Shown here: positions 32,262-41,278 of the stretch, one piece after another
Position numbering within the stretch: position 1 is the stretch's first letter
Layout: each line of letters opens with the position of its first letter
From: Spirochaetaceae bacterium
GTDB taxonomy: Bacteria; Spirochaetota; Spirochaetia; DSM-27196; SLAA01
NCBI GenBank assembly: GCA_003552985.1
Contig: PUPD01000233.1
Span: 1 to 45,363 of the forward strand
DNA length: 45,363 nucleotides
Direction of reading: 5' to 3'
Program-made: the position numbers and the translations under genes
The notes under the pieces: generated by a model
Told to the model about the DNA's origin: nothing
The model's database searches: none
What the model saw: only the letters and a program-made list of their open reading frames with translations

Positions 32262-34955
32262 ATGAAGGCCGTGAATAGCACGGTCCTACGGCACGCCTCC
32301 CTGGCACCTGCTCTGGTTCTCGCATCCGTACTGCTTCTTGGCGGTTGCTTCACACTGACACGTCCGGCATTGCCCCAGGTGAGAGGGTCGACTGCGGTCG
32401 AAGGACTCAATGATCGAGTGGAAATCCATCGGGACGCCGCCGGGGTGGCGCACATCATCGCCTCCAACGACGCCGACGTTTTCTTCGGTCAGGGCTACGT
32501 CCACGCCCAGGATCGCTTCTACCAGATGGAGTTCTGGCGCAGGGTCGGCGCCGGCAGGCTGAGCGAGCTATACGGAGAGGAGGTTCTGGCCACGGACATC
32601 TACCTGCGCACCATGGGATTTCGGCACGTAGCGCAACAGGAGTACGAAGCCGCTCCCGCGCTGCAGCGGTTGGCACTGGAATCGTATGCGGCCGGTGTCA
32701 ATGCCTACATAGCCGAACGCAAGCCGCGCAAGCTGGCCGCCGAGTTCGCGTTCCTCGGTCTGCAGGGCGTCAAGCCCGAGATCGAGCCGTGGACGCCGCT
32801 GGACACCCTTACGTGGCCGAAGGTCATGAGCCAGGATCTTGCCGGAGACTGGGTGCAGGAACTGCTGCGGCTGGACGTGATACGCGCGGTTGGGGTAGAC
32901 ATGGCGCGGGACTTCTTTGCCCCGTTCCGCTACGGCGAGATGCCGACGGTGATTCACGCGCAGGACCTGGACGGCGAGGGTGCGCGTCACACGGCCGATG
33001 GCAGAGCGCAGGGCAACCTCTCACGCTTTGATTGCCCGGCGTGGCTTGGCGCGGTTGCCGGTCTGCAGCTCGACAGCCCGCTGATTCAGGGGCGGCAACT
33101 GCTGGCCGATCTGGCCTTCGGTGGCAGCATGGAGAGCGGCTCCAACCAGTGGGTTGTTTCGGGGGACCACACCGCGAGCGGCCTGCCGCAGCTCGCCAAC
33201 GACCCTCACCTCGGTATCCAGATGCCGTCGATCTGGTACAAGGTGTCACTGCACGTGACCGGAGCGGACGCCTGGAACTGCCAGGGGTACTCGTTCGCGG
33301 GTGTGCCGGGAATTGTGATCGGCCACAACGACCACATCGTCTGGGGAATGTCGAGCGCCGAGCCCGACGTCCAAGACCTCTACGTGGAGCGGATCAATCC
33401 GCATAACCGTGATGAGTACCTCGTGGGCGACCGCTGGGTGCCGATGGAAATCCGCCACGAGGTCATCCGCGTGAAGGGAGCAGAGCCGTATTTTCTGCGC
33501 GTCCGCTCGACGCGCAATGGACCGATAGTCACCGACCACGGAGGCGCGGTACCCTACTCCAGCTACGACGTGAGACCGATCGAGATCATCCCTGCGGATC
33601 TGATTCTGACCGAGCTCTCGCTGCGCTGGACGGCACTCGAACCGGGCACGACGCACTACGCGGTGCTGCTGTACAACCGGGCGCGGACATTCGACCAGTT
33701 CCGCCAGGCGCTGTCGTACTTCGATACGCCATCCCACAACTTCCTCTATGCCGACGTCTTTGGCAACATCGGCTACGTCCACCCCGGCAGGCTACCGCTT
33801 CGCGGCCAGGGCACCGGCTCGCTTCCGTTGCCGGGATGGGACGACACCTACCAGTGGCAGGGATACATCGATTACGACCAGCTACCGTGGCTCCTCAATC
33901 CGGAGCGCGGCTACATCATCTCCGCCAATAATCCAGTCAGCCCGCACGGTTCGCTTCCGTTCTCCGAACACCTTTACAATCCGGGCTTCCGTGCATCACG
34001 CGCCGAGGAGCTGCTGACGGCTGCCATGGCCGACGGTCCGCTGACGAAGGACCATCATGTCGCGATGCAGCTCGACGTGCGCAACGAGTTTGCCGCCCGC
34101 ATCCTGCCGCACGTACTGGCAGTTGACCGGACAACCATCAACCGCAGCGTAGCCGCCGAAACGAGGTTGCTGAACCGTCCGGCCGACACACCCGCGAAGC
34201 GCGCCGAACTGCAGGAGACGATCGAGAAGCGGATTGCCGGGGCTCTGACGGCCCGAGAGATGCTCGCGGACTGGGACCTGCTGATGGAGACCGACAGCGT
34301 CGGCGCTACCGTCTTTGCGCAGTTCTATGTCGAGCTGTGCCGCAAGACCTTTGCCGACCAGCTGCCGCCGCACGTCTGGAACGGTCCATGGGATACGGCC
34401 TACGGCTACCGCATGCAGAACTCGCTCTGGCTGCTGGTGGAGGATCCCGAGAACCAATGGTGGGATGACGTGCGGACGCCCGACCGCCGTGAGACGCGCG
34501 ACGAAATCGTGGCCAGGGCGCTGGCCTCGGCGTACGAGCAGCTTGAAGAGCGCTTCGGAAAGAGAACCGAGCGCTGGACGTGGGGCAGAGCCCACACCGC
34601 AACCTTCCGCAACGCAACACTCGGGCGTTCAGGGATCCGGTTTGTCGAGCGCATCTTCAACCGCGGACCGGTACCGGTTGCCGGAGGGCTGGACGTGTTA
34701 CGCCGCGCAGACTTCAGGGTGCTGCAGCCCTTTGAGGTGCACCACATCGCCTCGATGCGAATGATTGTCGACACCGCGGACTGGTCATCGGCACGGTACG
34801 TGCATGGCCCCGGGCAGAGCGGCCATCCGGCATCGCGGCACTACGCCGACATGGTACGGCCGTGGGCCGAAGGAAGCTATCTCACGCACCCCTGGACGGT
34901 TGAAGAGGTCTACGACCAGTCGCGGCGACTGCTGGTGCTGGAACCCGTGAGGTAG
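32262..34955 (+). CDS. penicillin acylase family N-terminal-nucleophile amidohydrolase, lipoprotein
   Basis: This 897-residue protein belongs to the Ntn-hydrolase penicillin amidase/acyl-homoserine-lactone acylase family. The N-terminal lipoprotein signal is ALVLASVLLLGGC with the Cys at about residue 30. The alpha-chain part has VEIHRDAAGVAHIIASNDAD and FFGQGYVHAQDRFYQMEFWR. The autoproteolytic start of the beta chain is SMESGSNQWVVSG, with nucleophile Ser294 (precursor numbering). The oxyanion/Asn residues should be in FAGVPGIVIGHNDHIVWGMS. Length is near normal for the family (750-900). ATG 32262 follows AGGAGGAAC closely. It would deacylate N-acyl amines such as signals, beta-lactams or capped peptides outside the cytoplasmic membrane. 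It is monocistronic, with a hairpin directly after the stop; a remnant of a paralogue is at 26613. Confidence 0.9.
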   Translation: MKAVNSTVLRHASLAPALVLASVLLLGGCFTLTRPALPQVRGSTAVEGLNDRVEIHRDAAGVAHIIASNDADVFFGQGYVHAQDRFYQMEFWRRVGAGRLSELYGEEVLATDIYLRTMGFRHVAQQEYEAAPALQRLALESYAAGVNAYIAERKPRKLAAEFAFLGLQGVKPEIEPWTPLDTLTWPKVMSQDLAGDWVQELLRLDVIRAVGVDMARDFFAPFRYGEMPTVIHAQDLDGEGARHTADGRAQGNLSRFDCPAWLGAVAGLQLDSPLIQGRQLLADLAFGGSMESGSNQWVVSGDHTASGLPQLANDPHLGIQMPSIWYKVSLHVTGADAWNCQGYSFAGVPGIVIGHNDHIVWGMSSAEPDVQDLYVERINPHNRDEYLVGDRWVPMEIRHEVIRVKGAEPYFLRVRSTRNGPIVTDHGGAVPYSSYDVRPIEIIPADLILTELSLRWTALEPGTTHYAVLLYNRARTFDQFRQALSYFDTPSHNFLYADVFGNIGYVHPGRLPLRGQGTGSLPLPGWDDTYQWQGYIDYDQLPWLLNPERGYIISANNPVSPHGSLPFSEHLYNPGFRASRAEELLTAAMADGPLTKDHHVAMQLDVRNEFAARILPHVLAVDRTTINRSVAAETRLLNRPADTPAKRAELQETIEKRIAGALTAREMLADWDLLMETDSVGATVFAQFYVELCRKTFADQLPPHVWNGPWDTAYGYRMQNSLWLLVEDPENQWWDDVRTPDRRETRDEIVARALASAYEQLEERFGKRTERWTWGRAHTATFRNATLGRSGIRFVERIFNRGPVPVAGGLDVLRRADFRVLQPFEVHHIASMRMIVDTADWSSARYVHGPGQSGHPASRHYADMVRPWAEGSYLTHPWTVEEVYDQSRRLLVLEPVR

Positions 34956-34957
34956 AA

Positions 34958-34974
34958 AGAGCGCGCGGCGCTCT
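34958..34974 (+). terminator. short GC hairpin after the acylase gene
   Basis: AGAGCGC-GCG-GCGCTCT forms a 7-bp stem with a three-base loop, beginning two bases after the acylase stop codon. No T-run follows, so it may be a weak or factor-assisted terminator. Confidence 0.4.
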
Positions 34975-35095
34975 CAAGCAGGCGGCGCGAGAAGGTGCGG
35001 ACATCGCGCCGCCACACCTCTTTTGCGTCCTGCTGCGCCCATCGCGGCTGCGGCATCGACACCGAGTATACATCCGCCCGGTCGCGCCGCTGGTG

Positions 35096-36222
35096 TCACA
35101 GCCTTGTCTCCCCGAGGTCGGTCAGCGCCTGGATGGCGCTGGTGTCCCGGAGGCTGTTGCACTTCGGGGAAAACAAGCTGATCATGGTGTTCATGTTGTT
35201 CTTGATGCGGTGCTGCACCTCTTTCAACAGCGTTTCCTTCTCACGCTCCAGTTGCATGCCTTCTTCTTCGGCCCACCTGCACTATGCGCTGGGCTTCCTG
35301 CAGTTCCGCTTCCGTTCGCCGGACTCTCTCCGCAGTCTGCGCGTGCGAGTATCCGGACTGATCACACGCTACCTGGTTTGGCGCAATTGTGCTGCCCTCA
35401 GGATCGTGCAGGTAGATAGCGCTCGGCGCCTGCTCGAGCAAAGCGCGATAGAGTTCACGGCCTTGCAGCAACGCATGTTCGGCCTGTTTGCGATCGGTGA
35501 TATCCATCGCAAAACCGTCAATGATCGTCTCATCATTGTCCACGCTCTTGCTGATGAAACGGTCGGGCAGCCAAATCCAGTTTTGTCCGCCGTCCTGATC
35601 CGGCACTCGACGCTGTAATCGGCACCCCTGGAATGGTCTTCGATTGCCTTCTCTACAGCGGGGCGGTCTCACGGATGGATGGAGTGATTCCAGAGAAACG
35701 GGTCTGCCTGATCACCGGGATAGATATCCCGGATCGTCTTGCCGATGATTGGTGAACTCGACAGCCCGCTGTACCGTTCAAACGCTTTGTTCACCCGCAG
35801 ATACTCGCAGTCGCAGGGCACGCCCGAGTCATCATACAGCAGCCGGTGGAGGCAGACTCCGTTGAGGGAATAGGTGAAAGTATCGCCCATTACTTGCCTG
35901 GTCTCGAACAGCCGAAAAGCCATTCTGATCGATGCCAGCGGAACCGTATCCTCCGAGTTCTTGACAATGTAGCCGTGAGAGTTAACTCTCTCGGTTTTGC
36001 CGACCGTTTCAACGTATCCGGAGAATCGGCAAGCGGTTTTCTACCTATGGCGACTACCTCCAGGGCGTCGCACGCATTCGCTGTACCAGTCCCGAGTGTG
36101 GCCACGACTACTTCCGGCCGTTTGCGTGCAAAGGTTTCTACCTCTGTTCGTCTTGCAGCCGGAAACGAACCATCCTCTTTGCCGAACATTTGACGAACAA
36201 GGTCCTCATCCGCCTGCCGCAT
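35096..36222 (-). pseudogene. receiver-PAS-HisKA_2 kinase, decayed
   Basis: On the minus strand pieces of a spirochaetal-type soluble kinase occur in order. A weak receiver tail around 35950-36000 gives VNSHGYIVKNSEDT. A first PAS region follows: AFRLFETRQVMGDTFTYSLN, EYLRVNKAFERYSGLSSSPI and GKTIRDIYPGDQADPFLWNH. A TGA stands at 35669-35671 inside IHP*DRPAVEKAIED. Next comes WIWLPDRFISKSVDNDETII then DGFAMDITDRKQAEHALLQG, a second PAS start (YRALLEQAPSAIYLHDPEGS), and, after another frame change, LEREKETLLKEVQHRIKNNM, the HisKA_2 phosphoacceptor His block. It stops at 35096, and the ATPase domain is missing. The 365 bases upstream to the next gene hold only scattered remnants of the same kind. 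Confidence 0.8.
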
Positions 36223-36366
36223 CGCCAGTTCGTGTTTGCCTTGACAAAGGCGCTACGCCCGTTCTTTCGCCACGATCGACGACTCTTCTCCGAGGTCTCC
36301 CGACTGCTCTGCGACATTCTCGGTGAATTCTACCACGAGGCCACCGGCAGATCGCTTGTCACGGGA

Positions 36367-36394
36367 ATAGCTGTCGCCCACCAGACATTCGGCG
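36367..36394. repeat. 28-bp exact repeat shared with 28241-28268 (copy 2)
   Basis: This copy lies some 145 bp upstream (in the minus-strand sense) of the kinase pseudogene's recognisable part. It is identical to the copy beside the other broken kinase. On the minus strand it can be read as AECLVGDSY in both places. Confidence 0.8.
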
Positions 36395-36587
36395 ACATCT
36401 GTCAGAAAGCCGAGAGGAGGTCCAGGTCAACGTACACAAACGCGCACGGGCGCGGCACCATGCGAAGGTGTACGAACTCGATCCATTGATCTACCCGAGG
36501 AGCCGTGATACCACACCCGTGTGCGCCGGCGACGTTGACAGGAACGGAAACCGGTGAGATGGTGAGAGTATCAGCAAGGTAGAAAAG

Positions 36588-37811
36588 GTGCAGACGAGTA
36601 AAGCGCGAAAAGAACGCCCCGAGAACGATTCCCCTCGATGGCTTGACCGCTTCTGCCCGGCCGTGCGGGAGCGTCTGGAGAACCAACGGCGCTTCTGGGC
36701 GGGGGCGGGACCGTCGCTACTCTTCATCCCGCAGAGCGATCCCTCCTTCGCCACCGGCGAGGCGGCGCTGTACAGTCTCGACACCTACCCGGAACGCTTC
36801 CGCGACCCGTCGCTGATGTACGACGCGGAACGGGCACGGGCGGAGCAGATGGTCGATTGGCCGACCGACGGGGTTCCCACGATACGGCCCAACCTGGGAA
36901 CGATTCTCGTTCCCGCCTCAGCGGGGCAGCCCTGCGAGGTGCGGCCGGGGGCAATGCCCTGGCCGGGAGAATCGCTCTCCCGGGAGGAAATTCGCTTGCT
37001 CCGGGGTGTCGCGATCGAGAACGCCGAGCTTTTCCGGCGCGCTCTCACCTTCTACGAGCTCTCCCTGGATACCGACAAGACGATCCCCTACCAGGCGGAC
37101 GGGCAGGGCGTCTTTGATATCGCTCACTTGCTGTACGGCGACCAGGTCTTTCTGGATCTCGCAACGGAGGGCGAGGAGGAGTGGATCGCGGACCTGTTGG
37201 AGGTGAGTCTCGATCTCTTTCTCAGAGCTACCGACGCGATGAAACGAGCTATCGGCGAGCCTTCGGGAGAGATGGTTCACGGCCACGCCACGCCGCAGGG
37301 GCTCTACTTCCCCGGGGCGGGCACGAGGATCAGCGAGGATACCGCTACCCTGCTCTCCCCCGCCATGATCGAAGAACGGATCGCACCGGTGATGCGCCGT
37401 TCGGCGGAACCTTTCGGCGGCGCCTTTGTTCACTACTGTGGAAACCACCGGGAGCTCTTCGAGATGCTCTGTGCCGCCCCGTGGTGCGTGGCAATCGACC
37501 TGGGCAACCCGGAAGCATACGACTTCGCTCACCTGGCGAACGAGGCGGCCAGGACCGGCACCGTACTGTACTCACGGGTAGCATCGGAGGGTGAGGAGCA
37601 CTGGCGCGAGTACATTACCCGGGTCGCCACCGTGATCAGCGAGACCGGCCTCCGGGCCGTTGTCCGGCCTGTTGTCTACCCAGACACGCGGGAGGATTGC
37701 CGGGAGATGCTGGCGATCTTCCACGAGTTGACCGACAGCAGCGCTGCCGGTGGCGACGTTGCCGCTGGCGGCACCGACGGCGGCGGCACCTCCGGCGCGA
37801 GCGACCAATAA
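36588..37811 (+). CDS. UroD/MtaA-like TIM-barrel protein (first of three)
   Basis: This 407-residue protein of the uroporphyrinogen decarboxylase/methylcobamide:CoM methyltransferase superfamily shows the HxCGN metal-binding motif as FVHYCGNHRELFEML (about residues 280-294). A strand-loop GEMVHGHATPQGLYFPG and the helical N-terminal region (RLENQRRFWAGAGPSLLFIP) also fit UroD-like proteins of unknown substrate. The Gly/Ala-rich tail (SSAAGGDVAAGGTDGGGTSG, about 380-407) is of low complexity. The start GTG 36588 is preceded by AAGG at a distance of about nine; another start is possible. It converges with the two other UroD-like genes. Conserved decarboxylase residues are not evident, so methyl transfer from a corrinoid or a still unknown reaction is more likely than haem synthesis. 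Confidence 0.75.
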   Translation: MQTSKARKERPENDSPRWLDRFCPAVRERLENQRRFWAGAGPSLLFIPQSDPSFATGEAALYSLDTYPERFRDPSLMYDAERARAEQMVDWPTDGVPTIRPNLGTILVPASAGQPCEVRPGAMPWPGESLSREEIRLLRGVAIENAELFRRALTFYELSLDTDKTIPYQADGQGVFDIAHLLYGDQVFLDLATEGEEEWIADLLEVSLDLFLRATDAMKRAIGEPSGEMVHGHATPQGLYFPGAGTRISEDTATLLSPAMIEERIAPVMRRSAEPFGGAFVHYCGNHRELFEMLCAAPWCVAIDLGNPEAYDFAHLANEAARTGTVLYSRVASEGEEHWREYITRVATVISETGLRAVVRPVVYPDTREDCREMLAIFHELTDSSAAGGDVAAGGTDGGGTSGASDQ

Positions 37812-37921
37812 CCATGTCCGGCGCACTCACAGCATTATCGTATTGACGATGCGCTGGTCCGGTGCCCTCACGCGCTTACCTGTGCGGCACTCATCAGCGT
37901 GTTCCATCCTGTCGTCCCTCT

Positions 37922-39007
37922 TCAGGCTTGCTCCAGCTCGCGGCAGATTCTGAGCAGATCCCGCACACGCTCGTCCGGGGTGTCAGCCTGGATATCCGCC
38001 ATCACCACGTCGCACGGAGCAAGCTCCGCGCGGATCTTCTCCATGTCGAGCCTGATCTCCCCGATCGGGGCCTGGTGCAGCCTCCAGGGCGAGTACAGCA
38101 CCGCCCGCCGGGCATCAGGGAAGGTCGCCTTCACGCGGCGCAGGTTCGACATAATCCCCATGTCGAGGTATCCCAGGCGGGGCAGCTCCGCCAGCACCTC
38201 GATATAGGGGGTGATGTCCCAGTTGCAGGTGTGTACTCCAAAGTGTTCAAACTCCCGGGCAATCCGCTCGTCCCGGGGCTTCACAAAGGTTCGGTAGTCA
38301 TCCGGGGAGATCATATTGACCACGCAGTTGCTCACCGAGAGCTGATCAATTTCAAAGCCGCTGCGGCGCTGCCGTTCCTGAACACGCTTCGCGAAACGGA
38401 TCATCACCTCCGCGATCAGGTCAAGAAACGCATGAACAAAGGCGGGGCGTTCGTATAGATCCAGGAAAATTTCCTGGCCCCGGATATTGAAGGCGTTGTT
38501 CAGGACTCCCTGCCAGTTGAGGTATCCGTGAACCGTGCCCCATTCCCGCTCGATCAAATCCATTTGCTCAAAGAGGCTCTCCAGCGCTGGAGATGAGAGC
38601 ACCTGGTCCGCGTCGAGCGCTTCGATCTTCTCCAGGGAGAGGCGCCGGTCCGGATCGAGTTCGGGCCACTTGTCCGGATAATACCGCAGACCGATTCCGA
38701 AGAGATGCGGCACGGGATACGCGCCGTACACACCCGATATCGTTGCTAGGTCCCGGGGATCGTCTTCCCGCCAGTATGGCACCTCCGGGAAGGTCTGCAT
38801 TAGCTCCGCCTTCATGATGGCGAGCGCCCGGGAGCGAGCACACGGATCGGCGTGCCATTCCCGGCCGAGATCGACACCGCAGCGGTTCACGAACCACGCC
38901 GGCTCAAACCCCAGGGAGACGCGCATGGTTGTCTCGGTCCCATCTGCCGGCTCCCTGCGAGCGGGGCCTCCGATCGGGATATGATTGCGCAGCTGCCTGG
39001 TGTCCAT
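37922..39007 (-). CDS. UroD/MtaA-like TIM-barrel protein (second of three)
   Basis: This 361-residue protein has a UroD-like fold: MRVSLGFEPAWFVNRCGVDL near the start, YLNWQGVLNNAFNIRGQEIF (substrate-cleft helix), SVSNCVVNMISPDDYRTFVK (about 220-240) and a His-x-Cys site, FGVHTCNWDITPYIEVLAEL, where HxCN stands in place of HxCGN. It lacks a corrinoid-binding domain. ATG 39007 is chosen: GGGAGGAG is about six bases upstream and the preceding gene ends three bases before it; the longer open frame to 39163 would overlap that gene heavily. It is the last gene of a minus-strand operon with the third UroD-like gene and a DMT transporter. The reaction is unknown, probably methyl transfer or decarboxylation of a small molecule. 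Confidence 0.78.
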   Translation of the reverse strand: MDTRQLRNHIPIGGPARREPADGTETTMRVSLGFEPAWFVNRCGVDLGREWHADPCARSRALAIMKAELMQTFPEVPYWREDDPRDLATISGVYGAYPVPHLFGIGLRYYPDKWPELDPDRRLSLEKIEALDADQVLSSPALESLFEQMDLIEREWGTVHGYLNWQGVLNNAFNIRGQEIFLDLYERPAFVHAFLDLIAEVMIRFAKRVQERQRRSGFEIDQLSVSNCVVNMISPDDYRTFVKPRDERIAREFEHFGVHTCNWDITPYIEVLAELPRLGYLDMGIMSNLRRVKATFPDARRAVLYSPWRLHQAPIGEIRLDMEKIRAELAPCDVVMADIQADTPDERVRDLLRICRELEQA

Positions 39008-39009
39008 AC

Positions 39010-40191
39010 TCACTCCTCCCGCTGGAGCCTTCCCCGGTGGTACCGGCCGTACACCACACTCGCCCGGTACAGCGCCTCCACGTTTTCCCGGGCGGCGTCC
39101 CGGGGGACGACGCAGCCCGATCCGAGTACAAATCCGCCTCGTTCCCCACCCTCCTTGATGCACCGTCGTGATTCCTCGATGATCCCTGCCGGTGTCGAGT
39201 CAATAAAGGAGAGCGTATTCACCCCACCCATGAGCGATACGGCATCGCCCACCCGCTTCCTGACCGCCCCGGGTGAAACGCCCCCCAGAGGGTCCAGCGG
39301 GGCGATGCAGTCCAGCCCCGCCTCAACTAGGTCCTCCAGGATAGGCAGTACGTTCCCGCAAATGTGGCAATAGAGCGTGACAGCCGGATCATGCCGGTGT
39401 AGCTCGGTACAGAGATCCTTCAGGTGCGGGAAAACGAATTCGCGCCAGTGCTCCGGCGATATGACGGACATGTTCCCGACGGAATCATTGATCCGCAGTA
39501 CCCTCAGACCACGATCGATGTTGAAAAAGCCCCGTTCGGCGGCGATCCGCACCCCCTTGTCCATAATCGCGTGCACCAGCGTGGGATTCTCCAGAAGGTC
39601 AAACATGGCGCGCTCCATACCGCGCATCGTCACGAGAAAAGCCATCGTTGCCGTATCACAGTCACCGATCAGCGCGAGCTCCTCTCCCCCTTCCGCGGCG
39701 AGCCGCTCCATCACCGTGCCCTGCCTCTCGCCGCACCCGTAATTCTCGTAGAACCGTCTTTCCGGTACGACCATCCGATCCACGTCGGTTTGATCGGCGA
39801 TGAACGGATGCGGGCAACTCCAGTAGTGGTTGAAAGCCACGTAGTGTTCGTCCGCGAGATTGAAACGGGAGGGGTCCTCCAGACGGGTTATCAGCCCCCC
39901 GGCGAGATCGATTCGCCCCAAAACCGACCCGTAGCGGTCCATCTCAACCAGCTGACCATCTACAACCGAGGTGCGGCGCCGGGGCACGTGAAACTGCCGT
40001 ACCGCGTCCGCCCGGCAGAGACGCCCCGCCTCGACAACTGCCCACAAGGCGTCCAGCGGGTCATCCACCATCGCCCGCAGGTCGCGATCCGTCAGACGGG
40101 CGGCAAGGTCAAGGTAGATCTTGGGTACAACGGGAACCCGATCGGGCACGCCCCGGGTCATCGCCGTGTGAAACCGCTGCGATGCCGTCAT
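39010..40191 (-). CDS. UroD/MtaA-like methyltransferase-type protein (third of three)
   Basis: This 393-residue protein is the closest of the three to MtaA/MtbA/CmuA-type methylcobamide methyltransferases. It begins MTASQRFHTAMTRGVPDRVP, the family's standard start; has AFNHYWSCPHPFIAD; a helix-strand RINDSVGNMSVISPEHWREF; the zinc site YCHICGNVLPILEDLVEAGL (HxCGN, about 280-300); and SLMGGVNTLSFIDSTPAGII near the end. ATG 40191 gives the usual N-terminus, but no ribosome binding site stands before it; ATG 40239 or a TTG at 40266 overlapping the transporter's stop codon (TTGA) are alternatives and would suit coupled translation. It sits between the DMT transporter and the second UroD-like gene. 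No corrinoid protein or activator is encoded in the window. Confidence 0.8.
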   Translation of the reverse strand: MTASQRFHTAMTRGVPDRVPVVPKIYLDLAARLTDRDLRAMVDDPLDALWAVVEAGRLCRADAVRQFHVPRRRTSVVDGQLVEMDRYGSVLGRIDLAGGLITRLEDPSRFNLADEHYVAFNHYWSCPHPFIADQTDVDRMVVPERRFYENYGCGERQGTVMERLAAEGGEELALIGDCDTATMAFLVTMRGMERAMFDLLENPTLVHAIMDKGVRIAAERGFFNIDRGLRVLRINDSVGNMSVISPEHWREFVFPHLKDLCTELHRHDPAVTLYCHICGNVLPILEDLVEAGLDCIAPLDPLGGVSPGAVRKRVGDAVSLMGGVNTLSFIDSTPAGIIEESRRCIKEGGERGGFVLGSGCVVPRDAARENVEALYRASVVYGRYHRGRLQREE

Positions 40192-40262
40192 AAGGCGACA
40201 AGGTGACGGGGCACGGGAGAACGTTTCATGGGAACGCATCTTCCCAGCCCGGGCACGTAGTG

Positions 40263-41210
40263 TCAATACGTTCTGGTCCTGGGCTGGACGCGACGCGCCG
40301 CCGGTGCGTGAGGGGCCGCCTTACGCACCATAGCCGAGAGGAGGCCGCCACCGATAATCAACATTCCTCCCAGGAGATGTGAGGGACCAACCTGCTCGCC
40401 CAAAAGCAGGGACCCCAGTATCGCGCCGTACAGCGGCAGGGTGTTGTAAAAGACCATCGCTCCGCCGGTGCCAAGTTTTTTCACGCCCCCGTTCCAGAGA
40501 GAAAACCCGACTGCCACCGGGGCGACACCGAGGTACAGAATAATAAGGAGGAGGCGCGCGGAAAGAACGAGGGGGATGGTCCGTTGCTCGATAACGGCCG
40601 CGCCAATCAGTATGGGAAGTCCTATGTAGGTCGAAAGAGCCGTAGCGGAGAGAGGCGTACGGTTTCGTGTGGCTCGACGCCCGGCGACGGAATACAGGCC
40701 CCAGACTGCTGCTGCCAAGAGCACCACCAGATCTCCCAGGTTTACGCCCGTCTCCCGCAGCCTCTGCAGGGAGCCGCCGGTAATGAGGAAAGCCACGCCC
40801 ACCATCGCCAGGAGCGCTCCGCCCAGCTGAAGCTTGGTGTAGGGTTCCTTAATGAGCCACGCCGCGAAGACCGCCGTCATGAGAGGTCCCATGCCGTTGA
40901 TGAGCGTGCTGTTGACCGCCGTGGTGTACCGCAACCCGAAGTACAGAAGCGGCGCAAAGAGGACGATTCCCGTGGCCGCCATGGCGAGGACGGGTTTCAG
41001 GTCGCCACCCACCCGGCGTTCCTCGGGGGGCGCGTTTCGCAGGAGCACCGCAAAGGCGAGCGCCGCCACGATGTAGCGGGTGGCGGTGAGGGAAAGCGGG
41101 CCGATCTCCTCCCGGAGATACCGTCCAAGGATGATGTTGGTCGCCCAGGTGAAGGTGGCGATGTTGACAAAAAGGATTCCCGTGAGCGTTTCCCGCCTGC
41201 CCTTGGTCAT
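40263..41210 (-). CDS. EamA-family DMT transporter
   Basis: This 315-residue integral membrane protein of the drug/metabolite transporter superfamily is made of two EamA repeats with ten predicted helices. The first repeat begins GILFVNIATFTWATNIILGR (about 11-30) and ends LGGALLAMVGVAFLITGGSL (about 128-147). The second begins LGDLVVLLAAAVWGLYSVAG (about 158-177) and ends HLLGGMLIIGGGLLSAMVRK (about 280-300). The C-terminus is Arg/Pro-rich. ATG 41210 is the natural start. Its stop codon overlaps a possible TTG of the UroD-like gene, so the three minus-strand genes probably form one operon; export or uptake of a substrate or product of the UroD-like enzymes is the likely role. Amino acids and their metabolites are the usual cargo of this family. 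Confidence 0.88.
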   Translation of the reverse strand: MTKGRRETLTGILFVNIATFTWATNIILGRYLREEIGPLSLTATRYIVAALAFAVLLRNAPPEERRVGGDLKPVLAMAATGIVLFAPLLYFGLRYTTAVNSTLINGMGPLMTAVFAAWLIKEPYTKLQLGGALLAMVGVAFLITGGSLQRLRETGVNLGDLVVLLAAAVWGLYSVAGRRATRNRTPLSATALSTYIGLPILIGAAVIEQRTIPLVLSARLLLIILYLGVAPVAVGFSLWNGGVKKLGTGGAMVFYNTLPLYGAILGSLLLGEQVGPSHLLGGMLIIGGGLLSAMVRKAAPHAPAARRVQPRTRTY

Positions 41211-41278
41211 GGGTCGAATCGTACCTCGCCGTTCCCTCGCACTGCAAGCAGGTGCCGCCGAGCCGCGGGATCTAGAGG

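Noticed and set aside
39424-40206. A 260-codon plus-strand frame
   Set aside because: It lies antisense to the third UroD-like gene and shows no domain of its own.
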